Shown: positions 26,538-35,966, counted from the stretch's first letter. The stretch: DNA of 64,000 nt from Spongiactinospora sp. TRM90649 (GCF_029382225.1 NZ_JARLTC010000002.1:248001-312000), one strand, 5' to 3'. Notes: generated from the sequence alone by a model not told the origin. Translations and numbers: made by a program.

Positions 26538-27178
26538 CCCTTCGCGCGTTCGTTCGTCAGAGCGGCATGGCGGAACAGCTTGATCCGCCAGGTTCCGTCG
26601 TCGCCACGATGGACGGCGGCCGACTGGAGGTAGGTGGACTTCGGCGGCCTGTACGAGGCGGGCTGCCGGGCGGCGGGCAGCTCCCGCCCGGTGCGGGCGT
26701 CGGTCAGCCGCAGCCCGGACTCATCGACGCAGACGTCGACCTGCGCGGCGGTCTCGAACTCGCCGCTGACCATGAGCCCGTACAGCCGGGCGGTGCCGCG
26801 CACGCCCCGGCGTCCGTCGACGTACGCCTTGACCCACTCGTAGGAGCTCTGACCGGCCTGCGTCTCCATCAGCGCCAGGTACCGGGTGTCCTTGCCACGG
26901 GTCACGACCGCCTCGAACATGCCGGTGTAGGCGTCGCGGAACGTCTCGATCATCTGGGTGTGCTCGGCGTCGAGGCCGCCCGGCCACTCCACGACGACCT
27001 TCAGGTCGTCGCCGACGCTCAGCGTCTCGCTGCGGGGCGGCGCGCTCGACGGGGCCGCCGAGGTGGCCCCCGACACGGGCGCGTCGCCGCCTCCCGGCGT
27101 GAACGGCCGATCGGCGCCGGAGGCGGCGCACCCGGCGCAGAGCACGGCGGCGACCGCCGACGCGATCAGCCCTCGCAT
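26525..27178 (-). CDS. Putative lipoprotein downstream of the Tad operon
   Basis: A 217-aa protein. The ATG at 27178 opens a lipoprotein signal MRGLIASAVAAVLCAGC with lipid attachment at Cys17, followed by a Ser/Pro/Ala-rich linker (~20-45). The exported domain (DDLKVVVEWPGGLD to the end) is about 150 residues with no recognised motif. It overlaps the next gene, showing a coupled pair. Longer frames from upstream starts lack a signal peptide. The role is unknown; a surface role linked to pili is inferred from context. Confidence 0.72.
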   Translation of the reverse strand: MRGLIASAVAAVLCAGCAASGADRPFTPGGGDAPVSGATSAAPSSAPPRSETLSVGDDLKVVVEWPGGLDAEHTQMIETFRDAYTGMFEAVVTRGKDTRYLALMETQAGQSSYEWVKAYVDGRRGVRGTARLYGLMVSGEFETAAQVDVCVDESGLRLTDARTGRELPAARQPASYRPPKSTYLQSAAVHRGDDGTWRIKLFRHAALTNERAKGCRR

Positions 27179-27291
27179 GCCGATCACGTTAGGACGGCGC
27201 GGCACTTCCGGGCCACCGCTATATCCGGATCGGTATACCCCGGTTCCTCCGCCCACGCGGCCGGACTCCTCTCGTGTCGCACGGGCTCGGA

Positions 27292-30288
27292 TCACGCCGA
27301 CGGCACCGACTGCACGCGCCACGCCGGATACAGCTCGTCGATCAGCGCCTCGGTCTCGGGGGCCATGCCGCCGCCGTACGGGTGGGAGGCCGCGCGGCGG
27401 TGCAGGGCGTCCACCACGGCGCGCAGCCCGGCGACGTCGCCGGTGGCGTGCGTGGCCCGCAGCAGGTCGCGCCACAGCCCCTCGTCGTCGGCGGCCAGCA
27501 GCAGCCCGGCCCGCACCGCCGCGACGGCCTCGGCGGGTTCGTCCTGCGCCAAGCGCAGCTCGCACAGCCGGTGCGCGGTGTCGGCGACCGCCGCCGTCAC
27601 GTCGTACTCCAGGTCGTCGTCGGCCAGCCAGGCGTAACGCCCGCGCGGACGCGGGCTCAGCAGCGGCCCGCGAACCAGCCGCAGCGCCCGGTCGAGCAGG
27701 ACGGCACGCGCCGCCGTGTCACCATGCGACCGCCTGACCAGCTCGCGGAACAGCGCCCAGTCGGTGCGAACCTCCGGCCCGAGCCGCAGCCGCCCCGACG
27801 AGTCGGTGGAGAGATGGGGACGCCCCTCGGAGTCGTCGCCCAGCCAGGCGGCGACCCGCTCGATCGTCGCGTCGCGCACGTCGGGCTGCACCCCGCGCGG
27901 CCACAGCACCCCGCCCAGCACGACGGGATGCACGCCGCCCGGATGCGTGGACAGGTAGACGATCAGCTCTCCGGCGAGCGCCATCCTGCCCTCCTCCAGC
28001 GGCTCGGGCGCGGAGATCTCGATCGGCCCGAGGACGCGGACCTCGACGGCGGGCGGACGCGACTCGATCGGGATCTCCGTCTCGACCGGCAGCGGCTCGC
28101 CCTCGTAGCGCTCGGTCGTGCCGAACAGCTCGACCAGCGCCGTGTACTGGCGGCGCGGCAGGAGCTGGGCGACGACCTCGAAGCCGAGCGCGTCGACCCT
28201 GGCCCTGCCCTCGTCGGTGACCTCCCAGGTCCAGGTGGCGTGCGGTACGTCACCGGCCACCACGTAACCGGCGGCCGTACGGGTGCCCGCCCTGGCCAGC
28301 AGGGCGAGCCTGCGGGCCTCCTCCGGGTTGGGCGCGATGGCCGACAGCAGGTAGTGCGGCGGCCAGGCCGGGTCGGCGGCCCTGCCGTTCACCCGGCCGG
28401 TCAGCACCTCGCCCTCGCGCACCTGGTCGTGGACCCGCGCCTCCAGCTCGGGCAGCACCTCGGCCAGGCTTCCGGCGCAGGTGATCCGCTCGGGCGCGAT
28501 CGCGGCCAGCTCGTCGCCGAAGCCGACCAGCGTGACGTGCATGGTGTCGGACCACCGGTTGGTGCCCAGCTCGACGGCCAGCGCCGCCAGCGCGGCCGTG
28601 GTGTTCGCGCCGGTGATGTTGATCAGCCCGTGCGCGGCCTCCAGATCGACCAGCACCCGGCCCGCCTCGTCGGTGCCCAGCGACACCAGGCCCGGGTAGG
28701 GCGCCGGGGCGTCGGCCACCGACTGCTCGTCGAGCATCCGGCCCTCGTGCGCTTCGAGCCGCCACACCCGCCCGCCGTCGTGGGCCGCCCACGGCGCGGG
28801 CGGCTCGCCCTCCGGCGGGTGGATCCACAGGTCGAGGCTGCGCGCCGACAGGTGCGCCGCGTAGATCGTGGGAGGGGTGCGCCCGCGCAGCGCCAGCGCC
28901 CTGCCGAGCACCCGCAGGCCGATGTCGAGCATCCGGGTGCCCGGAGCGTCGGCCCCCAGCCGCAGCGCGACCTCCGCCTGCGCGGCGTCGTCGCGGGGGC
29001 GGGCGATCCGCCGCCCGAACACCCGGCGCCACAACTGCGCCCTGCGCCGCCTGCCGAGCAGCACCAGCAGCCCGGCGGCGGCCAGCGACATGCCGGCCAG
29101 GAAGTCGCCGACGTCGAGGTGGACGCCCTGGTCGGCGACGGCCTTCTCGGCCCGCTCCCGGTCGGCCTGGGCCAAGTCGGCCCACGCCGCCTCCTCGGCG
29201 GTCTCCTCGGACGTTCTTTCCGGCTTCTCTTCGTTCTGGCCCTTCTCGTTCTGACTCTTCTCGGTGAGTTTCTCTTCGCGGGGGGCCGGGGGCTCCTGTG
29301 AGGTCTCCTTGCCCTGCTCGCGGGGCGTGACCCGCTCCTGCTCGCGCGGGACGGCCTGCTCGGCGCGCTCCTGCGACGGCGTGCGGTTCTCGACCTCGCC
29401 CCGGGGCGTGACGACCTCCTGGGGACGGCCGGTCCGCTCCTTGCCGTCGAGCTCCATCCGCTCGCCCGCGCCCTTGACCCCGTCGTAGCGGGTGCCGCCG
29501 TCCATCTCGGACGGCCGGTCGCGGTGGTCGGCCAGGGTCTCGGGGCGCGGCTGCTCCGACGGGACGATGTGCACGTTGACCGCGTCGTCCGGCATGTCGA
29601 GCACCCAGCCGGGGCGGATCAAGTCGGCCATGTGCAGGCGCGTGCCGTCCGGCTGCTCCTTCTGCTGGTTGAGCTTGAAGATCTCCGGATACCTGCGCCC
29701 GTCGCCCAGGCACTTCTCGGCGATCTCCCACAGGCTCTCGTGGTGACGGCCGTGCGGCGGCTGGACCACGTAGACCTTCTTGGCCTTCTGCACCTCGTGC
29801 AGCACCTGCCGCTGCTCCTCGATGGCCTCGTGCAGGGTGACCGCCGCCACGGAGGTCACCGCGGGCGACACCGGCGGAGCCTGCGCCCGGACCAGCGGAA
29901 TGACCACGGCCGACGCGGTGAACAGCACCAGCGCCGCCGAGACCAGCCGGTTGGCCAGCGCCTGCGTGCCGCCGGACAGCGGCACCCGCACCGGCATCCC
30001 GATCCGGCGGACCCCGGCGTAGACCTCGACGATCACACAGAGCAGCAACTGCAGCCATGCGAGCCAGACGAAGAGCACCATGATCGCGATGAGCGTGCTC
30101 GTCCCGACCTGACTGGTGAGCAGGTCGATGTCGAGCAGTTCCGGGGCGATCGGCGGCCCGGCCAGGCGCAGCAGCGCGTACGGCACGCCGCTGACCAGCG
30201 CGACCAGCACCGCCAGCGCGCCCAGCCCGGCGATCACGTCGCCGAACGTCCGCCTGGTGGTGATGCGTTGGGGCTGTCGCGTCGGCAT
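27292..30288 (-). CDS. Membrane LysM protein with C-terminal BTAD (bacterial transcriptional activator) domain
   Basis: A 998-aa protein. The N-terminal 150 residues hold three membrane segments (GALAVLVALVSGVPYALL; TLIAIMVLFVWLAWLQLLLCVIV; ALVLFTASAVVIPLV). A LysM-like domain follows (VQPPHGRHHESLWEIAEKCLGDGRRYPEIFKLN). A long acidic/basic low-complexity segment rich in Glu, Arg and Pro (~260-385) leads to another membrane segment (MSLAAAGLLVLLG). The C-terminal 350 residues include a winged-helix-like region and BTAD TPRs as in SARP/AfsR regulators. Proteins of this type occur in actinobacterial Tad operons. How a BTAD domain works here is unknown. Confidence 0.85.
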   Translation of the reverse strand: MPTRQPQRITTRRTFGDVIAGLGALAVLVALVSGVPYALLRLAGPPIAPELLDIDLLTSQVGTSTLIAIMVLFVWLAWLQLLLCVIVEVYAGVRRIGMPVRVPLSGGTQALANRLVSAALVLFTASAVVIPLVRAQAPPVSPAVTSVAAVTLHEAIEEQRQVLHEVQKAKKVYVVQPPHGRHHESLWEIAEKCLGDGRRYPEIFKLNQQKEQPDGTRLHMADLIRPGWVLDMPDDAVNVHIVPSEQPRPETLADHRDRPSEMDGGTRYDGVKGAGERMELDGKERTGRPQEVVTPRGEVENRTPSQERAEQAVPREQERVTPREQGKETSQEPPAPREEKLTEKSQNEKGQNEEKPERTSEETAEEAAWADLAQADRERAEKAVADQGVHLDVGDFLAGMSLAAAGLLVLLGRRRRAQLWRRVFGRRIARPRDDAAQAEVALRLGADAPGTRMLDIGLRVLGRALALRGRTPPTIYAAHLSARSLDLWIHPPEGEPPAPWAAHDGGRVWRLEAHEGRMLDEQSVADAPAPYPGLVSLGTDEAGRVLVDLEAAHGLINITGANTTAALAALAVELGTNRWSDTMHVTLVGFGDELAAIAPERITCAGSLAEVLPELEARVHDQVREGEVLTGRVNGRAADPAWPPHYLLSAIAPNPEEARRLALLARAGTRTAAGYVVAGDVPHATWTWEVTDEGRARVDALGFEVVAQLLPRRQYTALVELFGTTERYEGEPLPVETEIPIESRPPAVEVRVLGPIEISAPEPLEEGRMALAGELIVYLSTHPGGVHPVVLGGVLWPRGVQPDVRDATIERVAAWLGDDSEGRPHLSTDSSGRLRLGPEVRTDWALFRELVRRSHGDTAARAVLLDRALRLVRGPLLSPRPRGRYAWLADDDLEYDVTAAVADTAHRLCELRLAQDEPAEAVAAVRAGLLLAADDEGLWRDLLRATHATGDVAGLRAVVDALHRRAASHPYGGGMAPETEALIDELYPAWRVQSVPSA

Positions 30289-30349
30289 GCCTCTCCTTCC
30301 TCGTTCAGCGTCCTCCTGGGCGGCCTCCGGGGCCAGAGCCTCCGGAAGA

Positions 30350-30805
30350 TCAGTCGGCCTCCTCGCCGATGTCCGGCCCCGCCGTGGCCGATCCCTCCAT
30401 CTCGGTGCCCGCGAAGCCCAGCGCGGCCAGGAAGAACGCCTCCCAGCGCACGCTGACCCCGACGGTCACCTCGGTCTGCCCGTTGCCGACCTCGCAGCGG
30501 GTGCGCTCCATCGCGTCGTCCTCGTGCGCGTCCACGATCTCGTCGGCCTGCTCGCACACCGGGCCCTCGTCGAGCAGCCGGGCCTCGCCGGTCTCGCGCA
30601 GGTGCTCCTGGTCGATCACGTCGGCGGCGGCCCTGGCGGCCTGTTCGGCCACGTCGTTGGCGCGCAGCCGCGCGTTGATGGCGGCGCCGCCGTCCACGAG
30701 CAGCCCGGCGAGCAGGAACACCACCACGGAGAAGACCACCACGAAGATCGACATCGAGCCGCGCTCATGGTCTCGCTCCCGCCGATGCTCGCGTCCGCAG
30801 GTCAC
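30350..30805 (-). CDS. TadG/TadE-like pilus assembly protein
   Basis: A 151-aa pseudopilin-like protein. A basic leader (REHRRERDHERGS) precedes the hydrophobic helix MSIFVVVFSVVVFLLAGLLVDGGAAINARLRA, the ERGS-x pattern seen in TadE/TadF/TadG-like proteins. A small soluble domain with three Cys follows. The ATG at 30805 overlaps the previous stop (ATGA); an internal start at 30754 would remove the leader. Confidence 0.8.
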   Translation of the reverse strand: MTCGREHRRERDHERGSMSIFVVVFSVVVFLLAGLLVDGGAAINARLRANDVAEQAARAAADVIDQEHLRETGEARLLDEGPVCEQADEIVDAHEDDAMERTRCEVGNGQTEVTVGVSVRWEAFFLAALGFAGTEMEGSATAGPDIGEEAD

Positions 30806-31245
30806 TCGAACCTCCGGAACCGCTCAAGGGGGACGACGGAGGTGCCGGTGATGGTCTTGCCGGCGCTCCAGCCGAGGAACGACAGGTCGAGGTCGCAGGT
30901 CACCTCTGCCGAGATCCGGCCGCCGTAGGTCTCCTCCGAGCCCTCCTCCGGCCGCTCGGCGTCGATGTCCAGCTCGGCGGCGGGGTTGTCGCACTGGCCC
31001 TCCAGCGCCGCCTTGACGGCGTCGTCGGCCGCGGTCTGCGCGGCGTCCTCGGTGCGCTGCACGGACGCGGCGCGGGCGGCGTCGCGCGCCGCGCCGTTCA
31101 CCTCGCCCTGCGCCTCGACCAGCCGCCCGGCTCCCACGAGGAAGAGCAGGAACAGCAGCAGCACCGGCGCGAGCAGCACGGTCTCGGCCGACATCGACCC
31201 GCGCTCGGCGCGGGCGGTCGCACGAGAACGGCCGGCCGGCGTCAT
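30802..31245 (-). CDS. tadE: TadE-family pseudopilin
   Basis: A 147-aa protein from an ATG that overlaps the previous stop (31242-31245). The leader TARAERGSMSAETVLL with Glu and the hydrophobic helix APVLLLFLLFLVGAGRLVEAQGEV form the TadE-type class III signal, recognised by a TadV-like peptidase. A Cys pair (QCDNP, VTCDLD) marks the soluble C-terminal part. It is one of three consecutive TadE/G-like genes. Confidence 0.82.
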   Translation of the reverse strand: MTPAGRSRATARAERGSMSAETVLLAPVLLLFLLFLVGAGRLVEAQGEVNGAARDAARAASVQRTEDAAQTAADDAVKAALEGQCDNPAAELDIDAERPEEGSEETYGGRISAEVTCDLDLSFLGWSAGKTITGTSVVPLERFRRFE

Positions 31246-31691
31246 TCCTGGCATCCCTCCGAGCCGTCGTCGGGCCGGAAGCACTCCACCGGCCCGCCGA
31301 ACCTGGCGGTGACGGTGAAGGTCAGCTCCGGCAGCAGCGGCACGACCTGTACGGCACTGCCCGTCACTTCCACCCCTCGCTCGTCGCCCTCCTCCCACGC
31401 CGTCACCTGACGGTCGGTGAGGATCTTCGGCCCCACGGTGTCCACGATGTGCTCGGCCCGCTCCTTGGCGCGCTGCTCCCAGTCGGTGGACTCCGTTCCC
31501 GCCGCCCGTGCGATCCGCGCGCCCTCGCGGGCCGCCGAGTCGGCGACCTGGCGGCCATGGAACCACAGCGCCATCTGCACCACGAGCAGGATCACCGCCA
31601 GCACGACCGGCATGATCAGCGCCAGTTCGAGCACGGTCGCCCCGCGCTCGCCTCGGCGAGCACGGGGCGTGGGGGAGGGAGCAGGGATCAT
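31242..31691 (-). CDS. tadE: TadE-family pseudopilin
   Basis: A 149-aa protein whose basic leader ends RRGERGATVLELALI, the canonical TadE form with the +5 Glu. The helix PVVLAVILLVVQMALWFHGRQVADSAAREGARIARAAG and an extracytoplasmic domain with two Cys near the C-terminus follow. It overlaps the pilin stop by 4 bp and the following tadE start by 4 bp. Confidence 0.87.
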   Translation of the reverse strand: MIPAPSPTPRARRGERGATVLELALIMPVVLAVILLVVQMALWFHGRQVADSAAREGARIARAAGTESTDWEQRAKERAEHIVDTVGPKILTDRQVTAWEEGDERGVEVTGSAVQVVPLLPELTFTVTARFGGPVECFRPDDGSEGCQE

Positions 31692-31948
31692 TGGCCGCCG
31701 TCACCGCCACCGCCACCGCCACCGCCGTCCCCGCCGGAGCCGCCGCCGAACTGGTCCTCGATCTCGCTCTGTCTCTCCTCGACGAGGGTTCTGATCAGCG
31801 TGGCCAGGCCGAGGGCGACACCGGCGATGATCGCGGTGATGATCACCCATTCGACGGCCGAGGCGCCCCTGGTGGGGGCGGTGCGCGCGCGGTGGATCCG
31901 CACGCTGAGGAAGGCGACCAGGTAGATGACCCACGGGTGATTGCGCAT
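31688..31948 (-). CDS. Flp-like Tad pilin with Gly/Asp-rich tail
   Basis: An 86-aa protein, the likely major pilin. A leader of about 29 residues ends RGASAVEWVIITAIIAGVALGLATLIRTL, with cleavage expected after RG and a Glu at +5. It has a short mature helix (EERQSEIEDQF) and a Gly/Asp-rich tail (residues ~67-86). Classical Flp pilins lack such a tail. Position between TadC and TadE fits the Tad order. Confidence 0.8.
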   Translation of the reverse strand: MRNHPWVIYLVAFLSVRIHRARTAPTRGASAVEWVIITAIIAGVALGLATLIRTLVEERQSEIEDQFGGGSGGDGGGGGGGGDGGQ

Positions 31949-32875
31949 CTATGACCCCAACATCTTCATCGCTGCCGGATAACTGAGAAAGACGACGAAT
32001 CCCGCGCACAGCAGCAACTGGGCGACGAGCATGGACTGCGAGCGCTCCCCCGCCCGTCCCTCGATCTCGGCGAGCTCGCGCCGCCGGAGGGTCGCCGCGC
32101 GGGCCGACAGCGACGCGCGGACCTTCGCCCCGTCGTCGGCGACCAGGCCGAGCGCGGCCGACAGGTCGCGCAGCTCGTCCACGTCGATCTCGTCGCCGAG
32201 CTGCCCGAGTGCCTGCCAGGGGGTGATGCCTACGATCCGGGCGTTCGACAGCGCCTCGCGGATCCGGGACATCGCCCAGTTGGCCTCGTCGGGGCCGCCG
32301 CCCACCGACACCGACATCAGCAGCGCCTCGGGGACGCCCCGCCCGCCCGCGAGGTTCATCGACACCAGGTCCAGGAACGCGCCGACGACGTGCCGGAAGT
32401 CGCGCCGCCTGGCCGAGGCGTCGCGGCGGATCTGCACGTCGGGCAGCAGGAAGAAGACCAGGGCGAAGGCCAGCGCCGACCACAGCGGGATGGTCGCCGA
32501 GGTGCCCCAGCCCATCAGGGCCAGCCAGCCCCACAGGATCGGGAAGGCCAGCAGGCCGGACACCGACAGCAGCACCTTGGTCGCCAGGAAGCCCTCGAAG
32601 GACCTGCCGACCAGGGCGAGGTCCGCCTTGATCGAGCGGGCCTCCCAGCCGCGGGCGGCGTAGAAGCGGGCCAGCCGTACGCCCAGATTGCGGCGGAACG
32701 CGCTGACCTCCTCGTCGGGCAGCACGAGCTGGAGCATCGGCGAGTCGCCGTCGTGGCGGGCCGCGTCGAGCGCCAGCAGCCGGGCCACCAGGCCCGGCCT
32801 GGCCGGGAACAGCGCCCGCAACAGCAGGAACAGCCCCATGCCGAGCACGGCTCCGGCCAGGATGGACTCAGTCAC
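31949..32875 (-). CDS. tadC: TadC-like pilus platform protein (type II secretion F domain)
   Basis: A 308-aa inner-membrane platform protein. It has one N-terminal membrane helix, two central helices (VLLSVSGLLAFPILWGWLALMGW and LWSALAFALVFFLLPD) and one at the C-terminus. The conserved F-domain helical motif (FRHVVGAFLDLVSMNLAGGRGVPEAL) is present, and the later segment reads LGDEIDVDELRDLSAALGLV. It is 8 bp overlapped by the tadB end. It pairs with TadB to form the membrane core of the pilus machine. Confidence 0.92.
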   Translation of the reverse strand: MTESILAGAVLGMGLFLLLRALFPARPGLVARLLALDAARHDGDSPMLQLVLPDEEVSAFRRNLGVRLARFYAARGWEARSIKADLALVGRSFEGFLATKVLLSVSGLLAFPILWGWLALMGWGTSATIPLWSALAFALVFFLLPDVQIRRDASARRRDFRHVVGAFLDLVSMNLAGGRGVPEALLMSVSVGGGPDEANWAMSRIREALSNARIVGITPWQALGQLGDEIDVDELRDLSAALGLVADDGAKVRASLSARAATLRRRELAEIEGRAGERSQSMLVAQLLLCAGFVVFLSYPAAMKMLGS

Positions 32876-33845
32876 CGCGGCCTCCTCCCGGACGCGGCGC
32901 TCCGGCCGCGGCCGTCTTCGGGGCCTGGCCGTTGGCGCCCGCCTGCTCGGGGCGGGCGGCGGCGGCCTGGCCGTCGTCGGCCATGGCGGTGCCGAGCAGT
33001 CTGCTCGGCTTGTCGAACCTGGCCAGCCGCCGCATCCAGGCGAACCCGGCGCCGAACAGCCCGGCGACCACCACCAGCACCGCCTGGCCGAGGGCGTCGT
33101 CGTACTCCTGCACGTAGGAGGGGTTCCACACCACCAGCAGCACCGCGAAGCCGACCGCCGTGCCGACCACGATCTGCACGCTGCGGCGGGTGGCGCGGCG
33201 CTCGGACTCGACCCGGCGGCGCATGTCCAGCTCCTCGCGGGCCGACACGGCGAGCGCGCCGAGCACGTCGCGCAGGCCGGGGCCGCGCAGCCGGGCGTTG
33301 AGGATCAGCGCGGCGATGACGAGGTCGGCCGAGGGGTCGTCGAGCTCGTCGGCGAACAGGCGCAGCGCGGCGGGCAGCGCCATGCGGGTGTGCAGGCGGT
33401 CGACCATGGCGCGCAGGTGCGGGCGCAGCATCGGCGCGGCGGCCCTGATCGAGGCGGGGATGGCCTGCTCAAGGCCGGCGGCCCCGGCGATGGTGTCGCG
33501 CAGCGACTCGGTCCAGGCGGCCAGGCCCTCCAGGCGGCGCATCGCGGATCGTTCCTCGGCGGCGCCGCCGGAGAGGCCGCGCCAGGCGAGCACCAGCAGG
33601 ACGGCGCCGCCCGCCATCACGGGCCAGCCGGTGATGATCAGGACGCCCGCGCCGCTGATCGCGGCGATGGCGCCGCGGGTGGTCAGGGCGCGGATCAGCT
33701 CTTTGCGCCGGGCGCTCTTGTCGGGGGTGGGCGGGCGCGGGCGCATGCCGTACAGGGACAGGGCGAGCAGGAACAGGCCGCCGCCGACGGCCGCGCCCGC
33801 CAGCAGCACCAGCGGGTCGAGCGCCCCGGACCAGGACGGGATCAT
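32868..33845 (-). CDS. tadB: TadB-like pilus platform protein
   Basis: A 325-aa membrane protein from the ATG at 33845 (MIPSWSGALDPLVLLAG), which overlaps the tadA stop by 4 bp. It shows membrane helices at residues ~10-30, ~65-85, ~240-260 and ~270-290 and the F-domain sequence EQAIPASIRAAAPMLRPHLRAMVDRL. The C-terminal ~40 residues are Ala/Pro/Gly-rich and probably disordered. Confidence 0.9.
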   Translation of the reverse strand: MIPSWSGALDPLVLLAGAAVGGGLFLLALSLYGMRPRPPTPDKSARRKELIRALTTRGAIAAISGAGVLIITGWPVMAGGAVLLVLAWRGLSGGAAEERSAMRRLEGLAAWTESLRDTIAGAAGLEQAIPASIRAAAPMLRPHLRAMVDRLHTRMALPAALRLFADELDDPSADLVIAALILNARLRGPGLRDVLGALAVSAREELDMRRRVESERRATRRSVQIVVGTAVGFAVLLVVWNPSYVQEYDDALGQAVLVVVAGLFGAGFAWMRRLARFDKPSRLLGTAMADDGQAAAARPEQAGANGQAPKTAAAGAPRPGGGRGD

Positions 33846-35143
33846 CCCCACCCCCCGGGCACGTAGCCGTGCGGGACCAGCTCGTCGAGGCACGACAGCG
33901 GCGCGTGCGGGACGGCGTACCCCTCCGGCGAAGGACGGAACACCTCGGATGACAGCACCCGGCCGTCACAGCCGGTCACCTCGCGCACGCTGGAGACGTA
34001 TCGCCGCAGCCGCCCGCCCTGGGCGTAGTCGTTGCGCTTCTCGATGAAGACCACGAAGTCGATGGCCCCGGAGATCAGCATGTGGGTGGCCTCGATCGGC
34101 AGCCGCTCGGCGGCCTGCAGGGCGTAGGTGGCGACGCGGTTGAAGACCTCCATGCTGGAGTTGGCGTGGATGGTGGACAGCGAACCGTCGTTGCCCTGGG
34201 TCATCGCGTTGAGCATGGTGACGATCTCGTCGCCGAGGACCTCGCCGACGATCACCCTGCTGGGGTTCATGCGCAGGCTGCGGCGCACCAGCTCGGCCAT
34301 GGTGATCTCGCCCTGGCCCTCGGAGTTGGGCAGCCGCTGCTCGAACGCGACCACGTTGGGGTGCAGCTCGGGGAACTGGTCGAGGCCCAGTTCGAGGGCC
34401 CGCTCGACGGTGATCAGCCGCTCGTGCGCGGGGATCTCGTTGGCCAGGGCGCGCAGCAGGGTGGTCTTACCGGCGTTGGTGGAACCGGCGATCATGATGT
34501 TCTTGCGGGCGCCGACGGCGGCGGCCAGGAACCGGCCGACCTCGGGGGTGAGGGAGCCGTTGCCGACCAGGTCGGTGAGGAAGACCTTGCCCAGGCGGGC
34601 GCGGCGGATCGACACGGAGGGGCGGACGGTGACGTCCATCACGGCCGACAGGCGGGAGCCGTCGGGGAGGCGCAGGTCGAGCTGGGGGTTGGCGGTGTCG
34701 AAGGGACGGCTGGACAGGCCGCTGTAGGCGGCGAGGATCTGGATCAGCTCGGTCAGTTCATCGTCGGACTCGGCGACCGGCTCGCTCATCGCCTCGCGGC
34801 CATCGGCGTATCCGACGAAGACGCGGTCACAGCCGTTGATGTCGATGTTCTCGACCTCGGGGTCGTCCAGCAGCGGCTGGAGCCGTCCGACGCCGAACAG
34901 CGCGGCGTGGATGCCCGCCGCCAGCGCCTCCTCCTCGTCGGCGGTCGGCGGCACCCGCCCGACCCCGATCTCCCCCCTGGCGTACTCCTCCAGCACCTGC
35001 GCGATCAGCGCCCTGGCGAACTGCCGCTCGTCCTCCCCCGTCATCGGCGGCAACCCCGACGCCTGATCCAACCGCCGCTGATGCGCCAGCCGATCCCCGA
35101 CCTCCTGCCGGAACCGCTTCACCAGCGAATGATCAGTGCTCAT
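33842..35143 (-). CDS. tadA: TadA/CpaF secretion ATPase
   Basis: A 433-aa cytosolic hexameric ATPase that powers pilus assembly. The N-terminal domain covers residues ~1-190. The motor domain carries Walker A AGSTNAGKTTLLRAL, the Asp box (ERLITVERALELGLD), Walker B RVIVGEVLGDE and the His box region (DGSLSTIHANSSMEV). The ADP/ATP-binding FDTANPQLDLRLPDGSRLSA motif lies upstream. The order and overlap with tadB confirm the assignment. Confidence 0.95.
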   Translation of the reverse strand: MSTDHSLVKRFRQEVGDRLAHQRRLDQASGLPPMTGEDERQFARALIAQVLEEYARGEIGVGRVPPTADEEEALAAGIHAALFGVGRLQPLLDDPEVENIDINGCDRVFVGYADGREAMSEPVAESDDELTELIQILAAYSGLSSRPFDTANPQLDLRLPDGSRLSAVMDVTVRPSVSIRRARLGKVFLTDLVGNGSLTPEVGRFLAAAVGARKNIMIAGSTNAGKTTLLRALANEIPAHERLITVERALELGLDQFPELHPNVVAFEQRLPNSEGQGEITMAELVRRSLRMNPSRVIVGEVLGDEIVTMLNAMTQGNDGSLSTIHANSSMEVFNRVATYALQAAERLPIEATHMLISGAIDFVVFIEKRNDYAQGGRLRRYVSSVREVTGCDGRVLSSEVFRPSPEGYAVPHAPLSCLDELVPHGYVPGGWG

Positions 35144-35209
35144 CGCGCTCGCTCCGCTCGCGAGGCGAGGGCGCTGATGACCGGTGCCTTCGCGGGGCAG
35201 GGGATGGGG

Positions 35210-35965
35210 TCATGGGGTGCGCTCCGGGGTGCGGACGTGGGTGGCTAGGCGGGCGGCCAGTTCGCGGGCGGTGCGGATGAGGAGGGAGCGGTCCAGGCGG
35301 CCGCCCCATTGGCCGCGGAGGAGTTCGGCGCCCTTGGGGTCGTGGGCCAGGCCGCCGACGAAGGCGACCTCGCGGCCCGTGGCGGTGACGATGCGGCGGA
35401 CCTCGTCGATGGAGGAGCGGTACTGGCGGGGGTCGGCGATCACCACGACGCCGATCTGCGGGCCCTTGGCCAGCACGCCGAGGCGTTCGCGCAGGTGGGC
35501 GACGTGGTCGAGGCTGGCCCTGGCGAACAGGACGACCAGTTCGGCCTCGGTCATCAGGTCGTTGATCTCGGGGTGGGCGCCGAGCCGGCCGCAGTCGGCC
35601 AGGACGTCGGCGCGCGGGATGGACGCCAGGGCGCGCCCCAGCGGACCCCACAGCCAGGTGAGGCCCGCCGCCTGCTCGCCGTGGGTGAGCCCGGTGAGGA
35701 CGTCGAGGCCGCCCACGATCTTCTGGGAGTGCTCGTGGATCTGCTGGACGGTTAGCCCCCGGCGGGCCGTGGCGCCGAGTGTGAGCAATCCCCTTGTGGG
35801 ATTGAGCACACCGCCGTCGGCCGACGGGAGGCGGTAGGCGAGGTCGCCGCCCGCCGGGTCGCACTCGGCGAGCAGCACCGGGCGGGGCCAGACCGCGCCG
35901 AGCGCCGTGGCGGCCGTGGTGACCCCCGGCGCGCCCTTGTCGGCGGCGAGCACGATGAGCGCCAT
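35210..35965 (-). CDS. tadZ: TadZ/CpaE-like P-loop protein
   Basis: A 251-aa MinD/ParA-type protein. The deviant Walker A is AADKGAPGVTTAATALGAVW (no Lys after the second Gly), and the second acidic motif is LLAECDPAGGDLAYR. TadZ/CpaE proteins localise the pilus machine at the cell surface or pole. The GVTT variation may abolish ATP hydrolysis, as in several CpaE/TadZ members. It lies between the SAF-domain gene and tadA. Confidence 0.85.
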   Translation of the reverse strand: MALIVLAADKGAPGVTTAATALGAVWPRPVLLAECDPAGGDLAYRLPSADGGVLNPTRGLLTLGATARRGLTVQQIHEHSQKIVGGLDVLTGLTHGEQAAGLTWLWGPLGRALASIPRADVLADCGRLGAHPEINDLMTEAELVVLFARASLDHVAHLRERLGVLAKGPQIGVVVIADPRQYRSSIDEVRRIVTATGREVAFVGGLAHDPKGAELLRGQWGGRLDRSLLIRTARELAARLATHVRTPERTP

Positions 35966-35966
35966 G

